Below are positions 41,101 through 49,156 of a stretch of DNA of 64,000 bases, piece after piece. The position numbers and the translations under genes are program-made. The notes beneath the pieces were generated by a model, which worked only from the letters and a program-made list of their open reading frames with translations, was not told where the DNA came from and made no database searches. The stretch comes from Phytohabitans sp052068095. Lineage in GTDB: Bacteria > Actinomycetota > Actinomycetes > Mycobacteriales > Micromonosporaceae. Each line of letters starts with the position of its first letter. Position 1 is the first letter of the stretch. The stretch lies in the NCBI RefSeq assembly GCF_052068095.1, contig NZ_JBQHDG010000027.1, positions 97,755 to 161,754 of the forward strand, read 5' to 3'.

Positions 41101-43069
41101 GGATGCCCTGCTGCGCCTGCACGCCGGCGCCGGCCTGCTCCGCTACCCGCCCGCGGCCCGCGCGGCCGCGCAGCTCTTCTGGGCGTACGGCACCGACGAG
41201 GCCGCCCGCGCCGCGTGGTCCACGAGGGCGGGTTCGCTGGCTCGAGCCCGTGCCGCGTTCGGCGCCGCGCCGGCGATCGAAGAGCTGCGCGCTTCGCTCT
41301 CTTCGGCGGTGAGCGCGTTTCTGCGTGAGCGCGGCCTTTCCGTGGATGACCACCTCGCCGGTGAGTACCTCTTCGAAGAGCTGGCGAGCGCGCCGTTCGG
41401 CTTCGTCACCAGCGCCGGCGCCCGCGACCTGCTCGACCGCTTCCACCGCGCGAAGGTGGAGTCCTTCGTCGAGGATCTGCGTGCGCTCGGCGACGACCTG
41501 GCCGCCCGGCACCAGCTCGCGTCCGCCTGGCTCTCCGCGTTCGTCGGCGACACACCCGCGCCGGAGCTGCCGGAAGCCGTCGCCATCACGCTCTGCGGCG
41601 CCGAGGTGCCGCGCCACGACTCGTCCGCCGTCCTGTCCGCCACTGTGGACGGTCTGCTGGGCACCCACCCGCGGATCGCCAGCCGCAAGCTGGACCTGCG
41701 GCTCGACGAGGTGCTGGCCCGGGTGCGCCGCTTCCGGGCCGAGCGGGTCCCGGGTTTCCGGGCGTACCAGCGGCAGCGCAACGACCTCATCGCCCGCGAG
41801 CGCACCCGGCTGCGCCTGGCCGAGCACCAGCCGAAGGTGATGAGCGCGTTCGTCCGCAACCGCCTGCTCGACGAGGTCTACCTGCCGCTGATCGGTGACA
41901 ACCTGGCCCGCCAGCTCGGCGCGGTCGGTGACGCCAAACGTACCGACCAGATGGGCCTGCTGCTGCTCATCTCGCCGCCCGGCTACGGCAAGACCACGCT
42001 GATGGAGTACGTGGCGAGCCGTCTCGGCCTGGTCTTCGTGAAGGTCAACGGTCCGGCGCTCGGTCACGCGGTCACCTCCGTCGACCCGGCCGAGGCGCCC
42101 AACGCCACCGCCCGGCAGGAGGTGGAGAAGATCTCGTTCGCCCTGGAGATGGGCAACAACGTGCTGCTCTACCTCGACGACATCCAGCACACCTCGCCCG
42201 AGCTGCTCCAGAAGTTCATCTCGCTCTGTGACGCGCAGCGCCGGATGGAGGGCGTGTGGGACGGGCGCACGCGCACATACGACCTGCGGGGCAAGCGGTT
42301 CGCGGTGTGCATGGCGGGTAACCCGTACACGGAGTCGGGCCAGCGCTTCCGGATCCCGGACATGCTCGCCAACCGCGCCGACGTGTGGAACCTCGGCGAC
42401 GTGCTCTCCGGCAAGGAGCAGCTCTTCGCGCTCAGCTACATCGAAAACTCGCTGACCGCCAACCAGGTGCTGGCCCCGCTCTCCACAAGGGACCGTGGTG
42501 ACATCGAGCTGCTCGTGCGGCTGGCGAAGGGCGACGAGTCGGTGCGGCCGGACCAGCTCCAGCACCCGTACTCCGGGGTCGAGCTGGAACAGATCCTCGC
42601 CGTGCTGCGCAAGCTGCTGCGCGTGCAGCAGGTCGTGCTCACCAACAACCAGGCGTACATCGCCTCGGCCGCCCAGTCGGACGCGTCCCGCACCGAGCCG
42701 CCGTACCAGCTCCAGGGGTCGTACCGAAATATGAACAAGCTCGCCGAGCGGATCGTGCCGGTGATGAACGAGGAAGAGCTCGAAGCCGTCATCGACGACC
42801 ACTACCTGGGCGAGGCGCAAACGCTGGCCGCCAACGCGGAGGCCAACCTGCTCAAGCTCGCCGAGCTGCGCGGGCGGCTGACCGGCGAGCGGGTCGAGCG
42901 GTGGGCCGAGGTGAAGGCCGGCTACCTGAAGGCCCAAGCGCTCGGCGGCGCCGGCGACGACCCGATGAGCCGCGCCGTGGGCGCCGTGGGCCTGCTCGCC
43001 GACCGCGTGGGCGCGGTGGAGTCGGCGATCGACCGTGCCGCCGAACGCCTCCAAGAGCCAGCCTCCTAG
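38177..43069 (+). CDS. giant DUF3686-AAA ATPase ('DNA repair ATPase' family)
   Basis: 1630 residues. N-terminal DUF3686-like region (to about 450) with FGYNVFIGLKPETTVDDVFA and repeated acidic/aromatic beta-rich segments, a long helical/coiled middle (about 480-1050), and a C-terminal AAA+ module with Walker A SPPGYGKTTLMEY (about 1266-1278), Walker B NVLLYLDDIQHT (about 1328-1339) and a sensor-like MAGNPYTESGQRFRIPDML. Database names call relatives DNA repair ATPases, but I see no DNA-binding domain, and fusion into a flotillin operon argues for a membrane-associated remodelling role. Start ATG overlaps the flotillin stop. Confidence 0.85.
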   Translation: MTVTAEASPKLDVGTYEVLRGRLADRSAELARRAEALNARRLEVFGSAEMRLVGTERIRTENNCVPRDIVSIGGLMLFGYNVFIGLKPETTVDDVFAVHAFSRDGEAFRFEPAGEVPWLRDPQFLRDFGELYRYYKETRLLQLRRLDGRLLAIFQTGPNIEDIRVLRWQVATDGAVSYMDNRGERDHTFPSPHDFEWVETTRENHVLGRHPHISIADEVFVEAVGGNLTVKVENNTETGEGIYAEPVDEPLQSLADADIHYARVGPLILLRVRPYKETVWRHLVFNTRTKTVVRLDGIGQACQRLPEDHGIIFPGGYYLATGVNKTFDTDVASLEFDRVIRSTNGEDVLYVFHARAEGRSLLLPYNVIRKEVATPIPCHGYSLFDDGTLVVFRATSEEPTRVHPMQVWQTPYLSDTYAAAQPVGTGPLERVGNADLVRGISDCLSVARMTDEMRPSTGVFESLIATCARIFDHYHWLGEQELGDLRTPLSEVRATAEQVLDEFEKVQALTTQAATALEEASGRIQSLIRRTRGEAPQSTDGWVAQLADLRSAQGHLVTLRELRYVDIARIDELTRVLDDELASAAKRAVSFLQRDDAFTGYHAEIDRLVAEAEGIATVAAAEPLGDRLGAQAEGMQVITEVVGSLDIADATVRTSILERIGEVLGGVNRARATLEGRRKELLATEGRAEFAAEFALLGQAITGALAVSDTPERCDEQLGRLLLQLENLESRFGEFDDFLADLGAKRTDVYEVFSARKQALLDERARRSDRLVDSADRILASVHRRIAVLKTIDEVNTYFAGDPMVAKLRSVAQDLRDLGDAVRAEELDGRIKAARQEAGRSLRDRLDLYSDGGETIALGRHRFAVNTQSIDLTLVPQDGRMAVAVTGTDYRAAVRDEAFEATRPYWEQLLVSETAEVYRAEFLAASILLDGDLDVLHEAAVADGGLRDLVRRTAESRYDEGYERGVHDQDAAAILDALLRLHAGAGLLRYPPAARAAAQLFWAYGTDEAARAAWSTRAGSLARARAAFGAAPAIEELRASLSSAVSAFLRERGLSVDDHLAGEYLFEELASAPFGFVTSAGARDLLDRFHRAKVESFVEDLRALGDDLAARHQLASAWLSAFVGDTPAPELPEAVAITLCGAEVPRHDSSAVLSATVDGLLGTHPRIASRKLDLRLDEVLARVRRFRAERVPGFRAYQRQRNDLIARERTRLRLAEHQPKVMSAFVRNRLLDEVYLPLIGDNLARQLGAVGDAKRTDQMGLLLLISPPGYGKTTLMEYVASRLGLVFVKVNGPALGHAVTSVDPAEAPNATARQEVEKISFALEMGNNVLLYLDDIQHTSPELLQKFISLCDAQRRMEGVWDGRTRTYDLRGKRFAVCMAGNPYTESGQRFRIPDMLANRADVWNLGDVLSGKEQLFALSYIENSLTANQVLAPLSTRDRGDIELLVRLAKGDESVRPDQLQHPYSGVELEQILAVLRKLLRVQQVVLTNNQAYIASAAQSDASRTEPPYQLQGSYRNMNKLAERIVPVMNEEELEAVIDDHYLGEAQTLAANAEANLLKLAELRGRLTGERVERWAEVKAGYLKAQALGGAGDDPMSRAVGAVGLLADRVGAVESAIDRAAERLQEPAS

Positions 43070-43072
43070 GGG

Positions 43073-43348
43073 CGAGACCGCTGCTCCCGCGGCCTCACCC
43101 GTCCGCCGCCGGTCCCGCTTCCCCCTCCCGCCCTGTCCTGCCCTCAAGAGGGCAGCCCTCTCACTGTCTGGGCGGGTATACGGGACCCCTGCGGAGAATT
43201 CACGCCCAAGAGGGCTGCCCTCTTGGGGCTTGGTGGGGCTTGGTGCGCGGAGGTGGCAGTGGAGGTCGGGGATTTCGGCTCGTCCTGCGAGCCGCCGACC
43301 TCCGCGGTCTCCGGCGGGAGCAGCGGTCCGCCGCTGACGCGGACCGGG
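43073..43348 (-). repeat. dispersed intergenic repeat, copy 5 (full length, with inserted palindromes)
   Basis: Minus-oriented copy. Its right half is at 43073-43125 (GACCGCTGCTCCCGCGGCC, then TCACCCGTCCGCCG) and its left half at 43226-43348 (ends GCGGACCGGG). The middle holds two palindromes, AGAGGGC-A-GCCCTCT (43147-43161) and CAAGAGGGC-T-GCCCTCTTG (43207-43225), that can terminate transcription in both directions. It fills the 312-base convergent gap between the giant ATPase and the iniC-like gene; no gene is present there. Confidence 0.8.
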
Positions 43349-43381
43349 AAATCTGTTTCGAGATCTTGACCCGGAAGGTCT

Positions 43382-44824
43382 CTAGGACGACAAGGTGTGG
43401 AGGATGCCTTCGCAGCTGCGCACGACGACGCCGGCGGCCCGGCGCTGCTCCAGGCTCAGCAGCGGGTCTTCGGTCTGCTCCTGCCACCGCGTCAGCGCGT
43501 CAGTGGCCAGCTCCCACAGCTGGCCGGGATTGGTGCGCGGGTCGACGCCAAGCCGTGCGGCAGGTGCGGTGCCGCCCTCCCCGACGAGGCGGCGCGCCTC
43601 CGCCTCCAGCTCCGCGCCGAACTTGATCCGGTGCCCCTGGAGCGCCGCGACGAGCCGCAGTTCGCGGAAGTCGTGCGCGTTGGTCAGCGTGTGCTCCAGG
43701 TCGGCGAGGAGCTTTTCGCTGCCCGGGCGGGGCTCGGCGCGGAGCACCGACTCCAGCGCGGTGAGCGCCGAGCGGGCCTTGAGCGCGTCGGCCCGGTCGA
43801 CGAAACACCGGCCGACCGCTTCCCGCAGCTCGCTGAGGCCGCTGCGGCGCACCAGCTCGGCGGCCAGCCCGGCGCGCGTGTCGGTGCCCGTGCCGGTGCG
43901 GATCAGCGTCGTGGCGAGCCGTACACCGAAGATGCCGAGCCGGTCGAGCAGGTCGACGCGGGTCTCCACGTCGACCTGCGCGGGAAAGTCTTCACCGGTG
44001 AACCTGTCGGTGGTCAGCAGGTACGGCTCCAGCTCCGGCCGTGGGGTACGGGCCAGTGTGGACAGTGCCGAGAAGTCACGGTCGCTCAGCACCCGGCCGG
44101 CCAGCGCGAGCAGGCCGCCGAGCGCCACTACGGCCAGGCAGAGCGAGCCGACGTGGTGGTCGCGGTGGTGTTTGCGGGCCAGTTGCTTCGCCGCGAGCAG
44201 CGCGTCGATGCGGCCGCCGCCGATCTCGTCGGCCCGGGAGAGGACGAGGATCACGTTGACCGGTGCGGCGCGGGCGACCGTGCCGTCCTGTGCCGCTTCC
44301 AGCCACTCCAGGTCGGTGCCGCGCCCGTCGCGGGTCAGGTAGAGCACCGCGTCCGCGTCGCGCAGCACCTTGTCGCCGGACTCCGGCAGCGCCGGGGTGT
44401 CCACAATGGTGGCGTTGCGCAGCGCCCGGCTGGGCCAGGTGACCACCAGGTCGTTGACGGGCGCCGGCTGCCACCGCCGGATGTCCACCCGCAACCCGTT
44501 CGCCGTGCGCGCGACCGGCAGCTCGACCCCCGCCGGGTACGCGGTGGCGTGCGGCTCGGGCCCGTCCTGGTACCAGGTGAAAACCTGCTCGGCGTCGGGC
44601 ACCTCGATGGGTGCGACCTCCTCGCCGACGATCGCGTTGACTAATGTGGACTTGCCCGCCTGCCAGGGACCGGCGATCGCGATCCGCAGCGGCTCGTCGA
44701 ACCGGCTCAGGTGGTGGCGCAGCTGGTCGGTGGCGGGCGGGCTGTCGTGGTAGAGGTCGAGCGCTTCGTGCATGAGGCGCCACACCGACTCTTCCAGAGC
44801 TGATGTCACGCGGGGTCCCCGCAT
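43382..44824 (-). CDS. iniC: dynamin-like GTPase, IniC-like
   Basis: 480 residues from the ATG at 44822-44824; a TTG at 44869 overlapping the iniA stop, preceded by GGAG, would add 15 residues and allow translational coupling. GTPase motifs are G1 GPWQAGKSTLVN, G3 VDTPALPE and G4-like SRADE, followed by a helical region with a hydrophobic stretch (HVGSLCLAVVALGGLLALAG, about 230) that could insert in membrane. Length and position after IniA match mycobacterial IniC. Such proteins remodel membranes under cell-wall stress. Confidence 0.83.
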   Translation of the reverse strand: MRGPRVTSALEESVWRLMHEALDLYHDSPPATDQLRHHLSRFDEPLRIAIAGPWQAGKSTLVNAIVGEEVAPIEVPDAEQVFTWYQDGPEPHATAYPAGVELPVARTANGLRVDIRRWQPAPVNDLVVTWPSRALRNATIVDTPALPESGDKVLRDADAVLYLTRDGRGTDLEWLEAAQDGTVARAAPVNVILVLSRADEIGGGRIDALLAAKQLARKHHRDHHVGSLCLAVVALGGLLALAGRVLSDRDFSALSTLARTPRPELEPYLLTTDRFTGEDFPAQVDVETRVDLLDRLGIFGVRLATTLIRTGTGTDTRAGLAAELVRRSGLSELREAVGRCFVDRADALKARSALTALESVLRAEPRPGSEKLLADLEHTLTNAHDFRELRLVAALQGHRIKFGAELEAEARRLVGEGGTAPAARLGVDPRTNPGQLWELATDALTRWQEQTEDPLLSLEQRRAAGVVVRSCEGILHTLSS

Positions 44825-44861
44825 AAACGTGGAGCGCAGCGGAGCGTTGTCGTGGGGTGCT

Positions 44862-46709
44862 TCATCCAACCGGCTCCAGGGGGCGACGCTGCTGCGGCAC
44901 GCGGGGGCTGCCGAGCGCGGTCAGGGCCTGGGCCCGCTCGTACAGCGCGGCGAGCCGGCGCATCTGCTGCTGCACCTCGCGCTTGCGCTGCTCGCGCTCC
45001 AGCGCGTCGGCGTCCGCGGCCTGCTTCGCCGTGCGCAGCGAGTCGACGATCGCCTCCTGTAGCTGCTCGGTCAGCCCGGTGAAGTGGTCGCGCAGCGCCC
45101 GCTGCACCCACCGCGCGGTGTCTTTGCACTCCTTGTTGAGCCGCAGGAAGAAGTCGTCGACGTGCCGCTGCGACGCCACCTTGGCCGCGGCCTGGCGGCG
45201 GCGCAGCATCGTCTTGCCCTCGTCGCGGATGGTCTTGCCGCCGAAGAGCGCGCCGGCGCCGAGGGAGACCGGGTTGATCAGCGGCATGCCGGCGAGCGTC
45301 GTGGCGAGGCCGAACATGAGCAGCCCGCCGTACGAACCGCGGAGGCCGCTGAAGATCTTCTGTACCGGCGTGAACTTCTCCACGCTCGGCCGCTCGATCT
45401 CCTCCAGCTGCTCGGCGAGCCGGTCGGGGATGCCCGCCCGCCACTCGGGGAGGATGTCGGCGCCGTACCGGACGAAGTGGTCGGCGACCCGGCCGGTGAT
45501 CCAGTCGCACCGCTGCACCAGCCACGCGAAGTTGGCCTCGGCGGCCTCGGTCAGGCTCTGCTCCATCCATGCCTGGTAGTCGTCCCAGGTCTTCAGCGGG
45601 TCGGCCGTCTCGAACGCCTCGTCGACCTTGCGCATGATCTGCCTGGTGCGGTCGCGCAGGTCGTACTCGATGTCGGACATCAGATCCGTCATCTCGTCGG
45701 ACAGCGTGTTTTGCCAGCGGGTGGCGCAGCGGCGCAGCTCGTCGAGCCCGCGCTGCGCCTCGTACAGCCGGTGCAGCGACCCGGAGTCCTCAGTGGACAT
45801 CTCGGCGCGCAGTGGTGCGGCGAGCTGCTCGATGACCGTGCTGGCCATCAGTCCGACCGCCGCGGGTGCGAGCACCTCGCCCTTGGAGCCCTGCTCGCGC
45901 TTGAGCCGGGCGATCAGGTCGGGGAAGCCGGACTCGGCGTTGACCGCCTTGTCGTTGGTGCGCGCGGCCTGTAGCCGCAGCGTCGCCGACACGGGAACGA
46001 GTGTGGCCGGCACGCCGGCGCTCGCGAGGTGCTCCCTGTTGCGCTCCGCCACGGCCCGCCAGTGCGGCGAGATGTCGATCTTGGTGAGCGCGACGACCAC
46101 CCGCGGGTGCGACTGCATGATCTGGAGCAGCAGGTTGACCTCGGAGACGGAGAGCTCGCGGGTCGCGTCGGTGACCATCACCACGACGTCTGCCCGGCCC
46201 ACCGCGGCGATGCCCGCGCCGGTGGTCGGGTCGTCGCCATCGGCGCCCGGGGTGTCGATGAGCACGATGCCGCTGGCCAACAGTCCACGAGGGACACCGA
46301 TCTCGGCGTGCACTTCGCTCGCGCCCGGCCGCCGGCCCGGCGTCGTGGCGCTGATCCGGGCGGCGATGTCCGCGACGGGCATCGGCACGCGCTCGTCCGC
46401 GTCGCCGTCGTGCACCAGCGCCGCGGAGGGCGACTCCGCGTGCCGCACGACCGTGGGGATCGCCGTGGTGAGCCCGTCGCCGACGGGGCAGACCGGCGCG
46501 TTTATCAACGCGTTGACGAGCTGGCTCTTACCCTGCTTGGGCTCGCCCACGACAAGCACGCGCAGGGTGGGGTCCAATAGCTGCTCCCGCTTTTGCAGGA
46601 GCCACCGGACCAGGTCGGTGCGGCTGTGCGCCGCGCATACCCGAGCCGTCTCGTCGAGGGTGTCGAGCCAGATCGGTGCCATCACCGGACCAAGTCTGCT
46701 GATTTCCAC
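44862..46709 (-). CDS. iniA: dynamin-like GTPase, IniA-like
   Basis: 615 residues. G1 GEPKQGKSQLVN (about 55-66), G3 IDTPGADGDD, G4 ALTKIDIS, then a long helical stalk and, at about 460-500, a hydrophobic paddle-like segment GGLLMFGLATTLAGMPLINPVSLGAGALFGG that would dip into the membrane. It ends in a coiled Arg/Glu-rich tail. Mycobacterial IniA is about 640 residues and has membrane-fission activity. The GTG at 46707-46709 is used; an ATG nine codons later is possible. No clear Shine-Dalgarno precedes either. Confidence 0.87.
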   Translation of the reverse strand: MEISRLGPVMAPIWLDTLDETARVCAAHSRTDLVRWLLQKREQLLDPTLRVLVVGEPKQGKSQLVNALINAPVCPVGDGLTTAIPTVVRHAESPSAALVHDGDADERVPMPVADIAARISATTPGRRPGASEVHAEIGVPRGLLASGIVLIDTPGADGDDPTTGAGIAAVGRADVVVMVTDATRELSVSEVNLLLQIMQSHPRVVVALTKIDISPHWRAVAERNREHLASAGVPATLVPVSATLRLQAARTNDKAVNAESGFPDLIARLKREQGSKGEVLAPAAVGLMASTVIEQLAAPLRAEMSTEDSGSLHRLYEAQRGLDELRRCATRWQNTLSDEMTDLMSDIEYDLRDRTRQIMRKVDEAFETADPLKTWDDYQAWMEQSLTEAAEANFAWLVQRCDWITGRVADHFVRYGADILPEWRAGIPDRLAEQLEEIERPSVEKFTPVQKIFSGLRGSYGGLLMFGLATTLAGMPLINPVSLGAGALFGGKTIRDEGKTMLRRRQAAAKVASQRHVDDFFLRLNKECKDTARWVQRALRDHFTGLTEQLQEAIVDSLRTAKQAADADALEREQRKREVQQQMRRLAALYERAQALTALGSPRVPQQRRPLEPVG

Positions 46710-46722
46710 TCATATATCAAGA

Positions 46723-46760
46723 GGGATGGGAGACCGGGCCCGAGTCCGGCCTCCCATCCC
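46723..46760 (-). terminator. hairpin between iniB and iniA
   Basis: GGGATGGGAG (46723-46732) pairs perfectly with CTCCCATCCC (46751-46760) around an 18-base loop that can itself pair (CCGG/CCGG). It lies 79 bases past the iniB stop and 14 bases before the iniA start. It could terminate most iniB transcripts or stabilise the iniB message, with iniA expressed by read-through or from its own promoter. Confidence 0.7.
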
Positions 46761-46838
46761 TGGGACCGCGGTAACGCTTAGAAAACCAGCCGTGACGCCG
46801 GGTCGTTCAGGCAGTGACGGCGGGTTTTTCAGACGAAA

Positions 46839-47738
46839 TCAGAACAGGATGTCGGTGACGCCGAGGAGGCCGCCATCGGCGTGCGTGTCGGCGGTCGCCG
46901 AGCCGTGCACGGTGCCGTGCACGCCAGCCGAGCCGTGCGCCTCGGCGCCGCCGCCCAGCAGGCCACCCACGCCGACGCCGTCGAGCGTGCTGTCCACGGT
47001 GCTGGTGGCGCCGCTCAGCAGCGAGTCGCTGCCCAGGGTGTCGTTGAGCTCCGGCAGGTCGACCGGGGGAACGCCGACGCCGGCGGTCACCGAGCCGACC
47101 AGGCCGGTCACGCCGTCGAGCTGCCCGTCGACGGTGCCCAGGGTGTCGTCGGTGGTGCCGAGGACGTCGTCGACGGGCGCACCCGGGACCAGGCCGGTGG
47201 CGGTGCCCAGCGTCGCGTCGACCGTGCCGGTCGCGTCCGCGCCGATCGGACCGACCACATCGGAGTCGAGCGTGCCGGCCACGTCGTGCACGCCGGAGAG
47301 GTCGACGGATGCGCCCGAAGTGCTTGCCGCGACGCCGATGCCGGGGATGATGCCGGTCGTCGCGAGGCTGATGCCGCTGGTGTCCACAGTGATGGCACCC
47401 ACCGCGGCGACGTTGACGTTCGCGTCGGCGCTGGGGGCGGGTACGCCGAGCGAGAGCTGCTGCGTGACCGACTGGAGCTGGCCGATCGCGTTGGTGGTGT
47501 CGCCGAGTGCGGCCACCTGGCCGAGGCCGAGGTCGCTCGTCGGCGCCAGGCCGGTGATCCCCTGTACCGGCGCGTAGTCCACGACCAGGGGGACCACGTC
47601 CTGCACGTCCGCGGCGGTGATGTCACCGAGCCCCGCGGCGTTGAGCGTGCCCTCGGGGTCCAGCTCGAAGGCCGAGCGCGCCTCGGGGTTGGTGAGGAGG
47701 TTCAGCACGAAGTCGTGCAGTGTCTGGGTCGATTCCAT
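46839..47738 (-). CDS. iniB: IniB-like protein with N-terminal IniB domain
   Basis: 299 residues from the ATG at 47736-47738 (an upstream start adds 12 unconserved residues). The N-terminal 65 residues match the IniB domain: TLHDFVLNLLTNPEARSAFELDPEGTLNAAGLGDITAADVQDV. The remainder is a low-complexity Gly/Val/Asp/Thr/Leu repeat region with recurring LGT and TVD motifs, comparable to the Gly-rich body of mycobacterial IniB. No signal peptide. Together with iniA and iniC in the same order this is an iniBAC-type operon. Confidence 0.85.
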   Translation of the reverse strand: MESTQTLHDFVLNLLTNPEARSAFELDPEGTLNAAGLGDITAADVQDVVPLVVDYAPVQGITGLAPTSDLGLGQVAALGDTTNAIGQLQSVTQQLSLGVPAPSADANVNVAAVGAITVDTSGISLATTGIIPGIGVAASTSGASVDLSGVHDVAGTLDSDVVGPIGADATGTVDATLGTATGLVPGAPVDDVLGTTDDTLGTVDGQLDGVTGLVGSVTAGVGVPPVDLPELNDTLGSDSLLSGATSTVDSTLDGVGVGGLLGGGAEAHGSAGVHGTVHGSATADTHADGGLLGVTDILF

Positions 47739-47896
47739 GCCGCTGACCGTATGAGGGCGCCAACCGCCGGGCATCGGGGACCGCGCCGGGTTTCCCGGTT
47801 AGGGGATTAGGGGGTCCGTCGCGCCAGAATTAGTGGCTCAGCAGGGCGAACATCTCTGGTACGAACGTATGGGTCCGCTGGGAGGAGAGCACTCGG
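47739..47896. promoter_or_regulatory. divergent promoter region iniB / hsp70-like
   Basis: 158 bases between divergent transcription units. It contains an AT-richer stretch (GGTTAGGGGATTAGGGG, about 47797-47813) and a strong GGAGGAG ribosome-binding site (47881-47887) for the Hsp70-like gene. This is where an IniR-like activator would be expected to bind; I see no clear dyad. Confidence 0.45.
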
Positions 47897-49156
47897 ATGC
47901 CGTACGTGCTGGGGATCGACATCGGTGGCACGACCACGACCGCCGCCGTCTCGCGTCTGGGTAACGCGAGATGGCTGGTGCCCGAGGTCGTGCGACTCGG
48001 GACGAGGTCCACGGCCGTGCCGTCGGTGCTGCACGTCGCGGGTGACGGCGCGCTTACGGTGGGCGAGCCGGTGCAGCTTGACGCTGGCCGGGTCGCGCGC
48101 GGTTTCGTCCGGCGCATCGGCGACGACGTGCCGCTCATCGTGGGTGGCGAGCCCTGCACACCGCAGGCGCTCACCGCCGTGCTGGCCATGTGGGTGGTCG
48201 AGCGGGTGCTGGCTCACGAGGGGGAGCCGGCTGAGCAGGTGGTGATCAGCCACCCCGCCGCATGGGGCGCGTATCGCCGGGAGCTGTTGCACCGGGCGCT
48301 ATGGGAGATCGGCCTGGCCAACGTCACGTTGCTGCCGGAGCCTGTCGTCGCTGCCGAGAGTCACGCCGCGAGCGGCTGGAGGGGCCGCACCTTCGGCGTG
48401 TACTCCCTGGGCGGCAGCGACTACGAGGCTTCGGTCGTGCGCTGGGCGGAGGGTGTCGGCTTCCAACTCCTCGGCAGTGCGGGCGCGATCGAGCCGTTCG
48501 GCGGCGCGGACGTCGACGAGGCCCTCGTCGACCACGTGCGGTCGCGGCTCGACCGGGACCTGCGGGAGATCTTCACGAGCGGCCCGCAGGCCCGGATCGC
48601 GCTCTTCGGCCTGCGCCGGGAGTGCCGGCGGGTGAAGGAGGAACTGACCACGTCCACCGAGGCCGAAGTGGTGCTCAGCACGTCCCACGGGCACGTGCGG
48701 GTGCCGGTCAGCCGGGCCGAGCTCGAAGAGCTGGTCCGGCCGGCGCTGGAGCTGAGCGTCGAGACGTTGGCGCAGGTGGTGCGGTCCTGCGGCCTGCGGC
48801 GGCGCGAGCTGGACGGTGTCCTCCTCGTGGGTGGCGCGGCGCGGATGCCGCTGGTCGCGGAGCTGCTCCGCGCCGCACTGCCCGGGCCGGTCGCGGTGGA
48901 GGCCGAGCCGCAGAGCACGGCGGCCGCCGGGGCGGCGCTCGCCGCGGTGCAGGTGCTGTCGCCGCCAAGCGCGTGGCGGCAGGATCCAATGTGGATTCCC
49001 GAGCAGCGGGCCATCGAGTCGTCGAACCATGAGCCGCCGCCGTTCGTGCAAGATGGCATGGACGCCGGCCCGCCACCGCGCCCGCCCGTCGACATCACAC
49101 CGTTGCGACTCCGGCCGACACAGCGCCTCTTCGGCCTGGTAGGAGGCCAAGCTTGA
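47897..49156 (+). CDS. Hsp70-family ATPase-domain protein
   Basis: 419 residues. Only the actin-like nucleotide-binding domain of Hsp70 is present: phosphate-1 loop LGIDIGGTTTTAAV (residues 5-18), phosphate-2-like FGVYSLGGSDYEASVV, connect motifs and adenosine motif GVLLVGGAARMPLVAELL. No substrate-binding beta-sandwich follows; instead there is a Pro-rich tail (about 370-419). The DnaK peptide-release cycle is therefore unlikely, and a regulatory or scaffolding ATPase is more plausible. Its stop overlaps the start of the LuxR-type regulator (TTGA), implying a functional pair. Confidence 0.82.
   Translation: MPYVLGIDIGGTTTTAAVSRLGNARWLVPEVVRLGTRSTAVPSVLHVAGDGALTVGEPVQLDAGRVARGFVRRIGDDVPLIVGGEPCTPQALTAVLAMWVVERVLAHEGEPAEQVVISHPAAWGAYRRELLHRALWEIGLANVTLLPEPVVAAESHAASGWRGRTFGVYSLGGSDYEASVVRWAEGVGFQLLGSAGAIEPFGGADVDEALVDHVRSRLDRDLREIFTSGPQARIALFGLRRECRRVKEELTTSTEAEVVLSTSHGHVRVPVSRAELEELVRPALELSVETLAQVVRSCGLRRRELDGVLLVGGAARMPLVAELLRAALPGPVAVEAEPQSTAAAGAALAAVQVLSPPSAWRQDPMWIPEQRAIESSNHEPPPFVQDGMDAGPPPRPPVDITPLRLRPTQRLFGLVGGQA

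Noticed and set aside
38177..43069. The giant ATPase as a bona fide DNA repair enzyme
   Set aside because: Only the family name suggests this; no DNA-binding or nuclease motif was seen and the operon partner is a flotillin.
47897..49156. A DnaK chaperone
   Set aside because: Only the nucleotide-binding domain is present; the substrate-binding domain and DnaJ/GrpE partners are absent.
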